The position numbers and the translations under genes were made by a program. A stretch of 64,000 bases of DNA from Henriciella sp. Its GTDB lineage: Bacteria > Pseudomonadota > Alphaproteobacteria > Caulobacterales > Hyphomonadaceae. Location of the stretch: positions 310,001 through 374,000 of the forward strand of contig NZ_JAPYPG010000001.1 in assembly GCF_029937755.1 (NCBI RefSeq). Direction: 5' to 3'. This document shows, piece by piece, positions 25,368 to 37,948 of this stretch; the first letter of the stretch is position 1, and the number at the start of each line of letters is the position of its first letter. The notes beneath the pieces are model-generated. The model saw nothing but the letters and a program-made list of their open reading frames with translations, did not search any database and had not been told where the DNA came from.

Positions 25368-26441
25368 CTAGCTCAGTCCGCCAGCGACGCTGGGCGAGAG
25401 CCAGGGCCGGAAGCCGTAATGACGCGTCCAGCCGGCATCGGCCTCGAAATAGGGGCGAAGGTCCGGCATGCCGTATTTCAGCATGGCGAGCCGGTCGACA
25501 CCCATACCGAAGGCGAAGCCCTGATACTCGTCCGGATCGATGCCGCAATTGCGCAGCACATTGGGATGAACCATGCCGGAGCCGAGGATTTCCATCCAGC
25601 TGTCGCCTTCCCCGATCTCGATCGACTCCCCGACCTTGCGGTACTTCACGTCCATTTCTGCGGACGGCTCTGTGAAGGGGAAGAAGTGCGGGCGGAAGCG
25701 CGCCTCGACATTGGCGACCTCGAAGAACTCCTTCACGAAGTCGATGAGGCAGCCCTTGAGGTGGCCCATATGGATGTTCTTGTCGATGACGAGGCCTTCG
25801 ACCTGGTGGAACATCGGCGTGTGGGTCGCGTCCCAGTCATTGCGGTAGACACGGCCGGGCACGATGATCCGGATCGGCGGCTTCTGGGCCTCCATCACGC
25901 GCACCTGCACCGGGCTGGTATGGGTGCGCAGCACTTTCGGCGCCGCGCCCTGTTGCGGGTGGAAGAAGAAGGTGTCGTGGGTTTCGCGCGCTGGGTGGCC
26001 TTCGGGGAAGTTCAGCGCGGTGAAATTGTGCCAGTCATCCTCGATGTCCGGCCCCTCAGCGACCGTGAAGCCCATGTCGCCGAAGATCGCCGCCATCTCC
26101 TCGAAGACCTGCATCACCGGGTGCAGCCGGCCTTCCGGCACAGCACGCGGCGGCAGCGTCATGTCGATACGCTCGGTCTGCAGGCGCTTCTCGAGCTCTG
26201 CTTCTTCGAGTTCGGCCTTGCGCGCCTCGACGGCTTCCTGGACGCGGTTGCGCAGGCCGTTGAGCTTCGGCCCCATGGTCTGGCGTTCTTCCGGGCTCAT
26301 CCCGCCCAGCGTCTTCATCAGACAGGAGACACGGCCCTTCTTGCCGAGTTCCGCGACACGCACGGCATCGAGCGCGGCCAGATCCCCGGCCTGCTCGATG
26401 GCGCCAAGCGCCTCTTTCTCGATTGTTTCGATCTCAGACAT
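25368..26441 (-). CDS. pheS: Phenylalanyl-tRNA synthetase alpha subunit
   Basis: 357-residue class II aminoacyl-tRNA synthetase subunit. N-terminal coiled coil (about 1-90), then the catalytic domain with motif 2-like '[21 protein letters not shown]' (read in parts) and motif 3 '[17 protein letters not shown]'. It activates phenylalanine and charges tRNA-Phe together with PheT. The start ATG at 26441 lies three bases after the U-run of a terminator-like hairpin, so expression is probably set by transcriptional read-through from rpmI-rplT. Confidence 0.97.
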   Translation of the reverse strand: MSEIETIEKEALGAIEQAGDLAALDAVRVAELGKKGRVSCLMKTLGGMSPEERQTMGPKLNGLRNRVQEAVEARKAELEEAELEKRLQTERIDMTLPPRAVPEGRLHPVMQVFEEMAAIFGDMGFTVAEGPDIEDDWHNFTALNFPEGHPARETHDTFFFHPQQGAAPKVLRTHTSPVQVRVMEAQKPPIRIIVPGRVYRNDWDATHTPMFHQVEGLVIDKNIHMGHLKGCLIDFVKEFFEVANVEARFRPHFFPFTEPSAEMDVKYRKVGESIEIGEGDSWMEILGSGMVHPNVLRNCGIDPDEYQGFAFGMGVDRLAMLKYGMPDLRPYFEADAGWTRHYGFRPWLSPSVAGGLS

Positions 26442-26443
26442 GT

Positions 26444-26496
26444 AAAAAGCCCCGTAAGGTCAGGCCAAACGGGGCTCTTCCGCCCCGCCTTGGCGG
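26444..26496 (-). promoter_or_regulatory. Candidate attenuator (terminator/antiterminator) in the pheS leader
   Basis: On the minus strand AGCCCCGT (26476-26469) pairs with ACGGGGCT (26455-26448), followed by five Ts and then the pheS ATG: an intrinsic terminator ending at the start codon. The 5' arm can instead pair with CGGGGC (26487-26482) as a 6-bp antiterminator, and that segment can in turn pair with CCGCC (26496-26492) as a protector. Three mutually exclusive hairpins in order are the layout of amino-acid operon attenuators. The tract after the rplT stop is rich in TTT/TTC, but I find no leader ORF with a normal start codon. Confidence 0.65.
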
Positions 26497-26530
26497 TCGG
26501 AATAGCGGAGAAAGACGAAAAGCGAAACGC

Positions 26531-26896
26531 TTAAGCTGCGAGCGCGCCCTTGGCCTTCTCCACCAGGGCGCCAAAAGCTTCAGGTTCGCGCACGGCGAGG
26601 TCAGCCATCACCTTGCGGTCGACTTCGATGCCGGCCTTGGCCAGGCCATTGATGAAGCGCGAATAGGTCAGGTCCTCATCATGCGCGCGCACAGCGGCAT
26701 TGATGCGCTGGATCCAGAGCGAGCGGAAGGTCCGTTTCTTCTGCTTGCGGCCGATATAGGCATACTGGCCAGCCTTCCAGACAGCAGCGTGAGCTGTGCG
26801 GAAGGTATTCTTGCGGCGGCCATAATAACCTTTGGCGGCCTTGGTGATCTTCTTGTGGCGGGCGTGTGCCGGCACTTTATTGCGTGAACGGGGCAT
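26531..26896 (-). CDS. rplT: 50S ribosomal protein L20
   Basis: 121 residues starting '[33 protein letters not shown]' (basic N-terminal extension, read in parts), then '[27 protein letters not shown]'. L20 binds 23S rRNA early in 50S assembly and, in many bacteria, represses its own operon. It follows rpmI by 51 bases and precedes the pheS leader by 34 bases before the first hairpin. Standard length and no oddity. Confidence 0.98.
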   Translation of the reverse strand: MPRSRNKVPAHARHKKITKAAKGYYGRRKNTFRTAHAAVWKAGQYAYIGRKQKKRTFRSLWIQRINAAVRAHDEDLTYSRFINGLAKAGIEVDRKVMADLAVREPEAFGALVEKAKGALAA

Positions 26897-26947
26897 CTGG
26901 GCCTCCTGCTAGTTCAATTCGGTTCGAGTTCGTTGTGTGCCGCAGCC

Positions 26948-27148
26948 TTACAGGCCGTAAGGCAGATACTTCTTGACGCGATATTCATCAGCCTTGGCCA
27001 CCGGCTTGGTGCCGCGGTTCTGGCGGATGTATTTCGCATTGTGGCTGATCAGGCGGTGGCGCTTGCCGGCGACACCGTGCTTGAGCTTGCCCGTAGCCGT
27101 GAACTTGAACCGCTTCGCAGCGGCCTTCTTGGTCTTCATCTTCGGCAT
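26948..27148 (-). CDS. rpmI: 50S ribosomal protein L35
   Basis: 66 residues, highly basic: '[21 protein letters not shown]' start, '[16 protein letters not shown]' and a C-terminal 'VKKYLPYGL'. CAGGAGATCGAA precedes the ATG, an excellent ribosome-binding site. In most bacteria it directly follows infC; here a lipoprotein gene on the other strand separates the two, so rpmI needs its own promoter. Confidence 0.98.
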   Translation of the reverse strand: MPKMKTKKAAAKRFKFTATGKLKHGVAGKRHRLISHNAKYIRQNRGTKPVAKADEYRVKKYLPYGL

Positions 27149-27244
27149 TTCGATCTCCTGTCGGGGCCTCGGGGACCCGCTGTCTGGTCGTTCATGAGCC
27201 TGCAGGCATGCCGTTTTCGGCCCGCATTGCTCGGAAAGATGGCG

Positions 27245-27273
27245 CTTATGACGGAAAGGGGCGGTGGAATCAA
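27245..27273 (-). promoter_or_regulatory. Possible sigma-70 promoter for rpmI-rplT-pheS
   Basis: On the minus strand TTGATT (27273-27268) and CATAAG (27250-27245) are separated by 17 bases, about 95 bases before the rpmI start. Each box matches the consensus at four of six positions. A promoter is required somewhere here because infC is cut off from rpmI; this is the best candidate by eye. Confidence 0.3.
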
Positions 27274-27391
27274 GAGCGTGAAGTGAGTCCGGACGCGCTG
27301 GTTCTGCCTGTCACTGCGGCACCGGCGTATGCCTCTTCAACATGCCGGCGAATACTGGTTTAATCCAGCTTGCTATTCGGGAGGTCTCACC

Positions 27392-27724
27392 ATGCGTTCC
27401 TACTGGCGTCCCGTGCTGCTTGCCGGTCTTGTTGCTGTAGCGTGCAGCGAGCCACTGACAAGGACAGAGCAACTCGCCGAGGCCTGCTTCATGGACCAGA
27501 TGGGCACGCGGGAGATGTGCAGCTGCATGGCCAGCGCCGCGAGCGAACGCCTCGACCCGGACGTGTTCGACATGTTCGTGACCATGGGCACCCACGCCCC
27601 GGACGACGACAGCGAAGAGACGCGCAAGGCTCGCGAAACGGCGGCCAATATGACACCTGAGCAGCAGCAACAGATGCGCAGCTTCATGAACGCCGCCGTC
27701 GATTTATGCGGCTTACGGATGTGA
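27392..27724 (+). CDS. Small lipoprotein of unknown function
   Basis: 110 residues with a lipoprotein signal sequence: 'WRPVLLAGLVAVAC' with the lipobox Cys at C18. The mature part has a 'CFMDQMGTREMCSCMAS' cluster (three cysteines) and ends 'DLCGLRM', so disulfides are likely. GGGAGGT precedes the ATG at a good distance. No family recognised. It is encoded opposite to, and between, infC and rpmI, interrupting the usual ribosomal operon. Convergent with infC, 13 bases apart. Confidence 0.75.
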   Translation: MRSYWRPVLLAGLVAVACSEPLTRTEQLAEACFMDQMGTREMCSCMASAASERLDPDVFDMFVTMGTHAPDDDSEETRKARETAANMTPEQQQQMRSFMNAAVDLCGLRM

Positions 27725-27737
27725 GGGACGCCGAGCG

Positions 27738-28280
27738 CTAGCGCGGCGCCATCACCATGGTCATCTGGCGGCCTTCGAGTTTCGGCTCGAGTTCGACCTT
27801 GGCGACCTCGTCGAACTCTTCCTTGACCTTCTGGAGCAGTTCCATGCCGAGATGCTGGTGAGCCATTTCGCGGCCGCGGAAGCGCAGCGTGACCTTCACC
27901 TTGTCACCTTCCTCGAAGAAACGCGTCATCGAACGGGTCTTCACCTCATAATCATGGGTGTCGATGTTCGGCCGCATCTTGATTTCCTTGAGCTCGGCCG
28001 ACTTCTGCTTCTTCTTGGCAGCGGCTTTCTTCTTCTGCTCTTCGTAGCGGAGCTTGCCATAGTCGATGATCTTGCAGACCGGGGTTTCCTGGTTTGGAGA
28101 GACTTCGACAAGGTCAAGACCGGCTTCAGACGCCGCATCGAGCGCCGCCATGAGCGGCATAACGCCTTGTTTTTCACCGTGCTCGTCGATGAGCAGCACC
28201 TTGTCTGCCCGGATATCCCTGTTGGTGCGCGGTCCCGTGTCTCGTTTGGACGGCGGGGCCGCATGAGGTCTACGTGCTAT
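27738..28280 (-). CDS. infC: Translation initiation factor IF-3 (AUA start codon)
   Basis: 180 residues when started at the ATA codon at 28280: [13 protein letters not shown] follows, then '[20 protein letters not shown]', the conserved N-terminal domain, a Lys-rich linker ('[15 protein letters not shown]') and the C-terminal domain ('[20 protein letters not shown]'). AAGGAG lies seven bases before ATA. A GTG-initiated frame at 28199 would delete 27 conserved residues. Non-AUG starts are typical of infC, because IF-3 rejects them and so represses its own synthesis. IF-3 checks start-codon pairing on the 30S subunit. Confidence 0.95.
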   Translation of the reverse strand: MARRPHAAPPSKRDTGPRTNRDIRADKVLLIDEHGEKQGVMPLMAALDAASEAGLDLVEVSPNQETPVCKIIDYGKLRYEEQKKKAAAKKKQKSAELKEIKMRPNIDTHDYEVKTRSMTRFFEEGDKVKVTLRFRGREMAHQHLGMELLQKVKEEFDEVAKVELEPKLEGRQMTMVMAPR

Positions 28281-28341
28281 GGCTCTTCTCCTTTTTCAGC
28301 CAAAAAACGATGCGCCAATATGCCGATTTATGGCGCAATTT

Positions 28342-29376
28342 TCAAGATTGTCCGCCCAGAGCGGTTTCCGGAATGACGCTCAGCATCTGCACCGCCTGCC
28401 AGACGTCGCGGACACTGAGCTGGTCCAGCGTGTCGGCCTTGCAAACAATGATGTTCGCGCCGCGCGGACATGCCTTTTCCGGATCGCTCTCACTCGTGGC
28501 AAAAAGCGCAACGCCCGGACAGCCGGAAAGTGCCGCCATATGCATGGGTCCGGTGTCGTTGCCAACAGCAAAGAGTGCTTTTTCTGCCAGGGCGACGATC
28601 TGGAAGAGGTCGGTTCGGGTCACGATGTTGCGGGCACGCGGCTCAATCCGGTTGATCTCGACGGCCAGCTCGGACTCCGCCTTCGAGCCGATAATGACCG
28701 GCGTAATCCCGGCATCGGCGACGTGCTTGGCCAGCCCGCCATACCGTTCCACCGGCCATCGCTTCGCCTCCCTGTGCGCCGACGCGCCCGGAATGAACAG
28801 GGCAAATGGCTCGTTGATCGAAAAATAGGCTGGCGTGAGAGACGGCTTCTCTCCATGGAAGCGGCGTACGAAGGACATATCCGGCATGGGCGGCCAGCCG
28901 CCCTTCACCTTGCCCGGACCGATCCCTGCGACTTTCAGCTGGTCGGCCAGCCGGTCAATGGAATGCATGTCGGAGCGCTTCGGATTGTCATGGAAAAAGG
29001 CCGAATCTTCCGCATGCCCAGACCAGAGCGGCGGGGTCGAGAATGGCAGGTTCAGCGCCTTGAAGTAATTTGCCGTGCGTCCTGAGGTCTGCAGGTCGTA
29101 AATGATATCGTACTTGGCGTTCTTGATACGCTTCAGCAATTCGCGGGTCGCCTTCACGCCCTTGGGCCGGCCGTCTGTCTCGATATGCTGGAAATAACCG
29201 GTCGCCTTGGCAAGGCCTTCATAGGGCGGCGTGGTCAGCAGTGTCATGACCGCTTTCGGGTGATGCTCGCGGATAGCGCGCATGGCTCCGAGCGCCAGGA
29301 CGAAATCACCCAGCGCGCTCAGCTTTATAACGAGCACCCGCTTTGCGGTCTCGCCGGGGTTCTTTGCCAGCGCCAA
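28342..29376 (-). CDS. Glycosyltransferase family 9 (heptosyltransferase-like)
   Basis: 344 residues from TTG at 29376, located three bases after the stop of the upstream GT4 gene (coupled translation). GT-B fold with GT9 features: 'VLVIKLSALGDFVLALGAMRAI', 'FIPGASAHREAKRWP' and the donor site 'AVGNDTGPMHMAALSGCPGVALF'. GT9 enzymes add heptose to LPS inner core; the 'LSALGDFV' N-terminus fits. The pair with a GT4 enzyme indicates an LPS or surface-glycan function. Substrate not assignable. Confidence 0.9.
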   Translation of the reverse strand: MALAKNPGETAKRVLVIKLSALGDFVLALGAMRAIREHHPKAVMTLLTTPPYEGLAKATGYFQHIETDGRPKGVKATRELLKRIKNAKYDIIYDLQTSGRTANYFKALNLPFSTPPLWSGHAEDSAFFHDNPKRSDMHSIDRLADQLKVAGIGPGKVKGGWPPMPDMSFVRRFHGEKPSLTPAYFSINEPFALFIPGASAHREAKRWPVERYGGLAKHVADAGITPVIIGSKAESELAVEINRIEPRARNIVTRTDLFQIVALAEKALFAVGNDTGPMHMAALSGCPGVALFATSESDPEKACPRGANIIVCKADTLDQLSVRDVWQAVQMLSVIPETALGGQS

Positions 29377-29379
29377 ACC

Positions 29380-30564
29380 TTACCTGTCCTCGTGCGTCTC
29401 CAGGAGCCGCTTATAAACCTCGAGCGTGGCGGCTTGAAGCCCCCGTTTGGAAAAGCGTTCCTCGACATGCTGGCGACCGGCGACGCCCATGCCCGCCCGG
29501 CCCTCCGGTCCGATCTGTACAACAGCCCGGATCGAGGCCGCGAGATCGGCCGCACTGCCCGGTTCCGCACGGGAGCCTGTCGTGCCTTCGATGACGATTT
29601 CCTTCTGGCCGCCATGGTCAGCAACGATAACAGGTTTGCCCATGGCCGACGCCTCTGCCGCCACACGGCCAAAGGCTTCCGGCCGGGTCGACGGGGCCAG
29701 CACGATATCAGAAGCCGCATAGGCCGCCGCCATATCCTCGCAATGCCCGACAATCCGCACACTGCCACCCAGACCGGCATTGATGATCCGGTCTTCAAGC
29801 TCGGCGACATAGGCATGGCGCCCCTGCGCATCACCCGCGAGAATGAGCAGCAACTTCGCGCGCTCCGCGCCGGAAAGACCGGCGAGCGCGTCGATGGCGA
29901 CTTTCTGGCCTTTCCATTCGGTCAGCCGCCCCGGCAGCAGAAGTACGAGGCGTTTTTCGTCCGGCCCGATCTCCCAAGCCTTGCGCACCGCGTCCAGCCG
30001 CTCCCGGCTGATAAGGTCAGCATCGAAGACGTCGAAATCGACACCGCGTGGAATGGTCACCATCTTGTCGCGGTCGATCCCGTGAACGCTTTTGACATGC
30101 GCTGCGGTCCATTCGGAATTGGCGATGACAAGATCGCCCCGCGCCATGATGGAATTATATTTCCGCTTCAGGCCGGACACGCCGGAATAGGCGCCATGAT
30201 AGGTCGTCACGAAAGGAATGCCGGTCCGCTGGGCCGCCCAGTAGGCACTCCAGGCCGGTGCCCGCGATCGGGCGTGGATCAGGTCGACGGACTTGGTCTT
30301 GATCAGACGGGCAAGCTTGCCGGCATTGCCGCGCACGGTGATGGGATTCTTTGTGCTGACCGGCAGGTGGACGTGCAGGCCGCCCAGCTTCTCGAGGTCG
30401 GCAACAAGACGCCCGCCCTCGCTCACCACGATCGGCCAGCCGCCTGCTTCGAGAATCGCCTCGGCCATTTCCAGTGTCGTGCGCTCGGCACCGCCGGCGG
30501 AGAGATCCGGAATGACCTGGAGGATGGTCTTGCCACGCAACTGGGGCAGTTCGATCGCACTCAT
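29380..30564 (-). CDS. Glycosyltransferase family 4
   Basis: 394 residues from ATG at 30564 (AGAGAAAG upstream); an in-frame start at 30600 would add 12. GT-B fold: N-terminal acceptor domain with 'VIPDLSAGGAERTTLEMAEAI' and 'VDLIHARSRAPAWSAYWAA', C-terminal donor domain with 'LLPGRLTEWKGQKVAIDAL' and the EX7E-type region 'RPEAFGRVAAEASAMGKPVI'. Retaining sugar transfer from NDP-sugar at the cytoplasmic membrane face. Forms a two-gene operon with the GT9 gene; divergent from an alpha/beta-hydrolase. Confidence 0.92.
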   Translation of the reverse strand: MSAIELPQLRGKTILQVIPDLSAGGAERTTLEMAEAILEAGGWPIVVSEGGRLVADLEKLGGLHVHLPVSTKNPITVRGNAGKLARLIKTKSVDLIHARSRAPAWSAYWAAQRTGIPFVTTYHGAYSGVSGLKRKYNSIMARGDLVIANSEWTAAHVKSVHGIDRDKMVTIPRGVDFDVFDADLISRERLDAVRKAWEIGPDEKRLVLLLPGRLTEWKGQKVAIDALAGLSGAERAKLLLILAGDAQGRHAYVAELEDRIINAGLGGSVRIVGHCEDMAAAYAASDIVLAPSTRPEAFGRVAAEASAMGKPVIVADHGGQKEIVIEGTTGSRAEPGSAADLAASIRAVVQIGPEGRAGMGVAGRQHVEERFSKRGLQAATLEVYKRLLETHEDR

Positions 30565-30716
30565 GCGCGCTTTCTCTAGGTATTTCAACGCTACAGCCAC
30601 TGGCTACTCCAGCTTCAAACGGCCCCCCTAGCCACGAAGAGGCAGTACCCTTATCCGCCTCCAGATCAAAGCCGCTAGCTTGACTAAACCTGTAAGCCGT
30701 TAGAGGCCATGGTATC

Positions 30717-31478
30717 ATGACAACACTCTTTCTTGATTGCGCAAATGGCAGGCGCCTCGCCTATCGTAAGTCTGACGGGCAATCCGGGCTGACCTTCGTC
30801 TGGCTGTCCGGCTTCAAGTCCGACATGACGGGGACAAAAGTCATGGAGCTGGAATCCTGGGCCGAGAGTCAGGGTCACGGCTTTCTGGCGTTCGATTATT
30901 CCGGACATGGCGAATCAACTGGCGCCTTCGAGGAGGGCACGATCAGTGACTGGCGCGAGGATGCGCTGCAAGCGATTGAGCATTGCACGCGCGGGCCGCT
31001 TGTCCTTGTCGGCTCCAGCATGGGCGGCTGGATGGCCCTGCTGGCGGCCCTTGCCCTGAAAGACCGCGTCGAAGGTCTCGTCCTGATCGCCCCTGCCCCG
31101 GATTTCACCGACAAGCTGATGTGGCCGGAATTCGACGAGGAAGCGCGCGCCGAGATCATGGAGAAGGGCGTCTTCATGCGCCCGTCGGACTATGGCGACC
31201 CCTACGCCATCACGCGCACCCTGATAGAGGATGGCCGCGCCTGGAACCTGCTCGACAAGCCGATCACCTTTGATGGTCCCGTGCGCATCCTGCAGGGCCG
31301 GCTCGACCCTGACGTGCCATGGGAGCACGCCTTCCGCCTGGTCGAGGCGATGACCTCTGACGATCTTGTCTTCCAGCTGGTCAAGGATGGCGACCACCGG
31401 CTGTCGCGCCCGCAGGATATCGATCGGCTCAAGGCCACCTGTGAGAAAATCGCAGCGACCGTGCGACCCGGACAATAA
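30717..31478 (+). CDS. Alpha/beta-hydrolase (ABHD10/palmitoyl-thioesterase-like)
   Basis: 253 residues. Catalytic triad can be read: Ser101 in 'VLVGSSMGGWM', an Asp in 'LQGRLDPDVPWEHA' and His in 'VKDGDHRLSRP'. The pattern 'VWLSGFKSDMTGTK' and 'FDYSGHGES' matches the alphaproteobacterial relatives of mitochondrial ABHD10, a serine hydrolase with depalmitoylase/esterase activity. No signal peptide, so cytoplasmic. Intact triad, in contrast to the hydrolase domain of the regulator at 8385-10166. Single gene between a divergent GT4 and a membrane protein. Confidence 0.85.
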   Translation: MTTLFLDCANGRRLAYRKSDGQSGLTFVWLSGFKSDMTGTKVMELESWAESQGHGFLAFDYSGHGESTGAFEEGTISDWREDALQAIEHCTRGPLVLVGSSMGGWMALLAALALKDRVEGLVLIAPAPDFTDKLMWPEFDEEARAEIMEKGVFMRPSDYGDPYAITRTLIEDGRAWNLLDKPITFDGPVRILQGRLDPDVPWEHAFRLVEAMTSDDLVFQLVKDGDHRLSRPQDIDRLKATCEKIAATVRPGQ

Positions 31479-31513
31479 TTGAATTCCCGCTGTCAGCCGC
31501 GCATACTTGCCGC

Positions 31514-32104
31514 ATGAGGCCTTCCCGGCGCACTTATTCCAGTGATGCGACAAGCTTCATAGAGAGCAACCGGCGCCGGATGCATGCCTTCTGGAAGGCG
31601 CCCGCCGTGTTCACGCTCCTGATGACAGCCGCAGCATGGATCTCATGGCTGCTCGGGTCGGGAACAGTCAGCGCGCTGCGCTTCGGCACTGTGCAGCTCT
31701 ACATTCCGGTCGGTCCTGAGCGTCCGCTGATCCTGGCAGATGTTGTGGCCATGCCGGTTGGTTTCCTGCTGCACGCGCTGTTCATGGCCATGCCGGTCTT
31801 CATGGGGTGCCTGGCCTTCCTCTTCCCGATCCGGCTTGCAGACGGAAATACCTTCATATCGAGGCCGATTTTCTGGCGGATCTATGTCAGCACGCTGGGC
31901 GCGATTGCAGGGCTCTGCACATTCGTCTTCTACGCGAGGTCGGGCGAGCCGGTACAGCTTGTCCCGACCCTGGAAAACGCCCCAATGGTAGCGGTCATCG
32001 CCGTGCTTTTCGCAGCGGTTCACCTGCTGGCCGGACACATCGGCGCACGATGGCTGATCTGGTCATCGGGCCTGTTCGATGCCCGGCGGATCAAGGATTT
32101 CTAA
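31514..32104 (+). CDS. Multi-pass membrane protein of unknown function
   Basis: 196 residues with about four hydrophobic segments (about 29-48, 75-106, 121-140 and 155-176) and a basic N-terminus. I recognise no family. A weak ribosome-binding site and the 35-base spacing to the hydrolase gene suggest a possible two-gene unit. Convergent with dnaJ, four bases between stops. Confidence 0.65.
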   Translation: MRPSRRTYSSDATSFIESNRRRMHAFWKAPAVFTLLMTAAAWISWLLGSGTVSALRFGTVQLYIPVGPERPLILADVVAMPVGFLLHALFMAMPVFMGCLAFLFPIRLADGNTFISRPIFWRIYVSTLGAIAGLCTFVFYARSGEPVQLVPTLENAPMVAVIAVLFAAVHLLAGHIGARWLIWSSGLFDARRIKDF

Positions 32105-32108
32105 GGCG

Positions 32109-33275
32109 CTAGTTCGGGCGCTGCTGGTCTTCGCCGGTCATGCCGTCCCAGAACTTCTTCACCCGGCCGAGGAAGCCTTCGCTCTCCGGATTGCAGTCAG
32201 CGCCTGAGCACTCACAGAACTCACGCAGCAGTTCCTTCTGGCGGTGCGAGAGGTTGCGCGGGGTTTCGACAATCATCTCGACATAAAGATCACCGGACTG
32301 GTTCGAGCCGCGAAGGCTCGGCATGCCCTTGCCGCGCAGACGCAGCTTGCGACCCGTCTGGGCACCTTCCGGAACAGTGACGCGCGCGCGCCCGCCATCG
32401 ATTGTCGGAATTTCGATCTCGCCACCAAGCGCAGCGGTCACCATCGGCACAGGCGCCGGGCAGTAAAGGTTCGGCCCGTCGCGCTCGAAGATGTCGTGCT
32501 CGGCGACGTCGACAAAGATGTAGAGGTCGCCCTTCGGTCCGCCGCGCTGGCCGGGCTCACCCTCGCCGGATAGCCGGATGCGCATGCCGCTCTCGACGCC
32601 AGCCGGAATCTTGACCTGTAGCGTCCGGTCCTCGCGGACCTGGCCTGCGCCATGGCACGTCTTGCAAGGATTGGTGATGACCTTGCCGCGGCCGGAACAG
32701 CGCGCACAGGTGCGCTCCATCGTGAAAAAGCCCTGCGTGGCGCGGACACGGCCTGCGCCCGAACAGGTCGGACAGGTTTCGGGGCTTGTGCCCGGCTCTG
32801 CACCGGTTCCGTCACATGCACCGCACTCGACGGCAGCCGGCAGCGAAATCTCGGTATCCTTGCCGGTAAAGGCTTCCTCGAGGCTGATCTCCAGATCGTA
32901 GCGGAGGTCGTTGCCGCGCGCGGGACCATTGCGGCGGCGTCCGCCAGCAAAGCCGCCAGCGCCACCAAAGACCTGGCTGAAGATGTTCTCGAAAATGTCG
33001 CCGGGATCCATATTGCCGAACGGATTGCCGCCGGCACCGCCACCGCCATTCTCGAAGGCCGCATGACCGAAACGGTCATAGGCCGCCTTCTTCTCGGGAT
33101 CGGAAAGGACCGCATAGGCCTCCCCGACTTCCTTGAACTTGGCCTCGGCTTCCTCGTCTCCGGGATTCTGGTCCGGATGGTATTTCAGCGCGAGCTTGCG
33201 ATAGGCGCTCTTGAGGGCTTTCGCATCAGCATCCTGTGCGACGCCCAGAATCTCGTAATAGTCCCGTTTGCTCAT
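32109..33275 (-). CDS. dnaJ: Chaperone DnaJ (Hsp40)
   Basis: 388 residues from ATG at 33275. J domain with the HPD triad in '[15 protein letters not shown]', Gly/Phe-rich linker, zinc-binding domain with four CxxCxGxG repeats ([32 protein letters not shown]) and the C-terminal substrate domains ('[17 protein letters not shown]'). Stimulates DnaK ATP hydrolysis. dnaK, its common upstream neighbour, is not next to it; gltB starts a different unit 96 bases beyond. An in-frame ATG at 33344 is rejected because it lies before the conserved SKRDYYE start. Confidence 0.97.
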   Translation of the reverse strand: MSKRDYYEILGVAQDADAKALKSAYRKLALKYHPDQNPGDEEAEAKFKEVGEAYAVLSDPEKKAAYDRFGHAAFENGGGGAGGNPFGNMDPGDIFENIFSQVFGGAGGFAGGRRRNGPARGNDLRYDLEISLEEAFTGKDTEISLPAAVECGACDGTGAEPGTSPETCPTCSGAGRVRATQGFFTMERTCARCSGRGKVITNPCKTCHGAGQVREDRTLQVKIPAGVESGMRIRLSGEGEPGQRGGPKGDLYIFVDVAEHDIFERDGPNLYCPAPVPMVTAALGGEIEIPTIDGGRARVTVPEGAQTGRKLRLRGKGMPSLRGSNQSGDLYVEMIVETPRNLSHRQKELLREFCECSGADCNPESEGFLGRVKKFWDGMTGEDQQRPN

Positions 33276-33371
33276 GGCAGTGGTTTGGTTTCCGCTGTTT
33301 GGCAGGTTAGCTGGAAAATTGGGGAGCGCCGCCCCCGGTTGCAAGGGCGGCGCTACAGGCAGGGCTGGGGT

Positions 33372-37898
<4,527 letters not shown>

Positions 37899-37948
37899 GT
37901 CTTCGGGTCCCTTGAGGGAAAATCGTTCTTGTTCTGGCGCAGGCCGGC

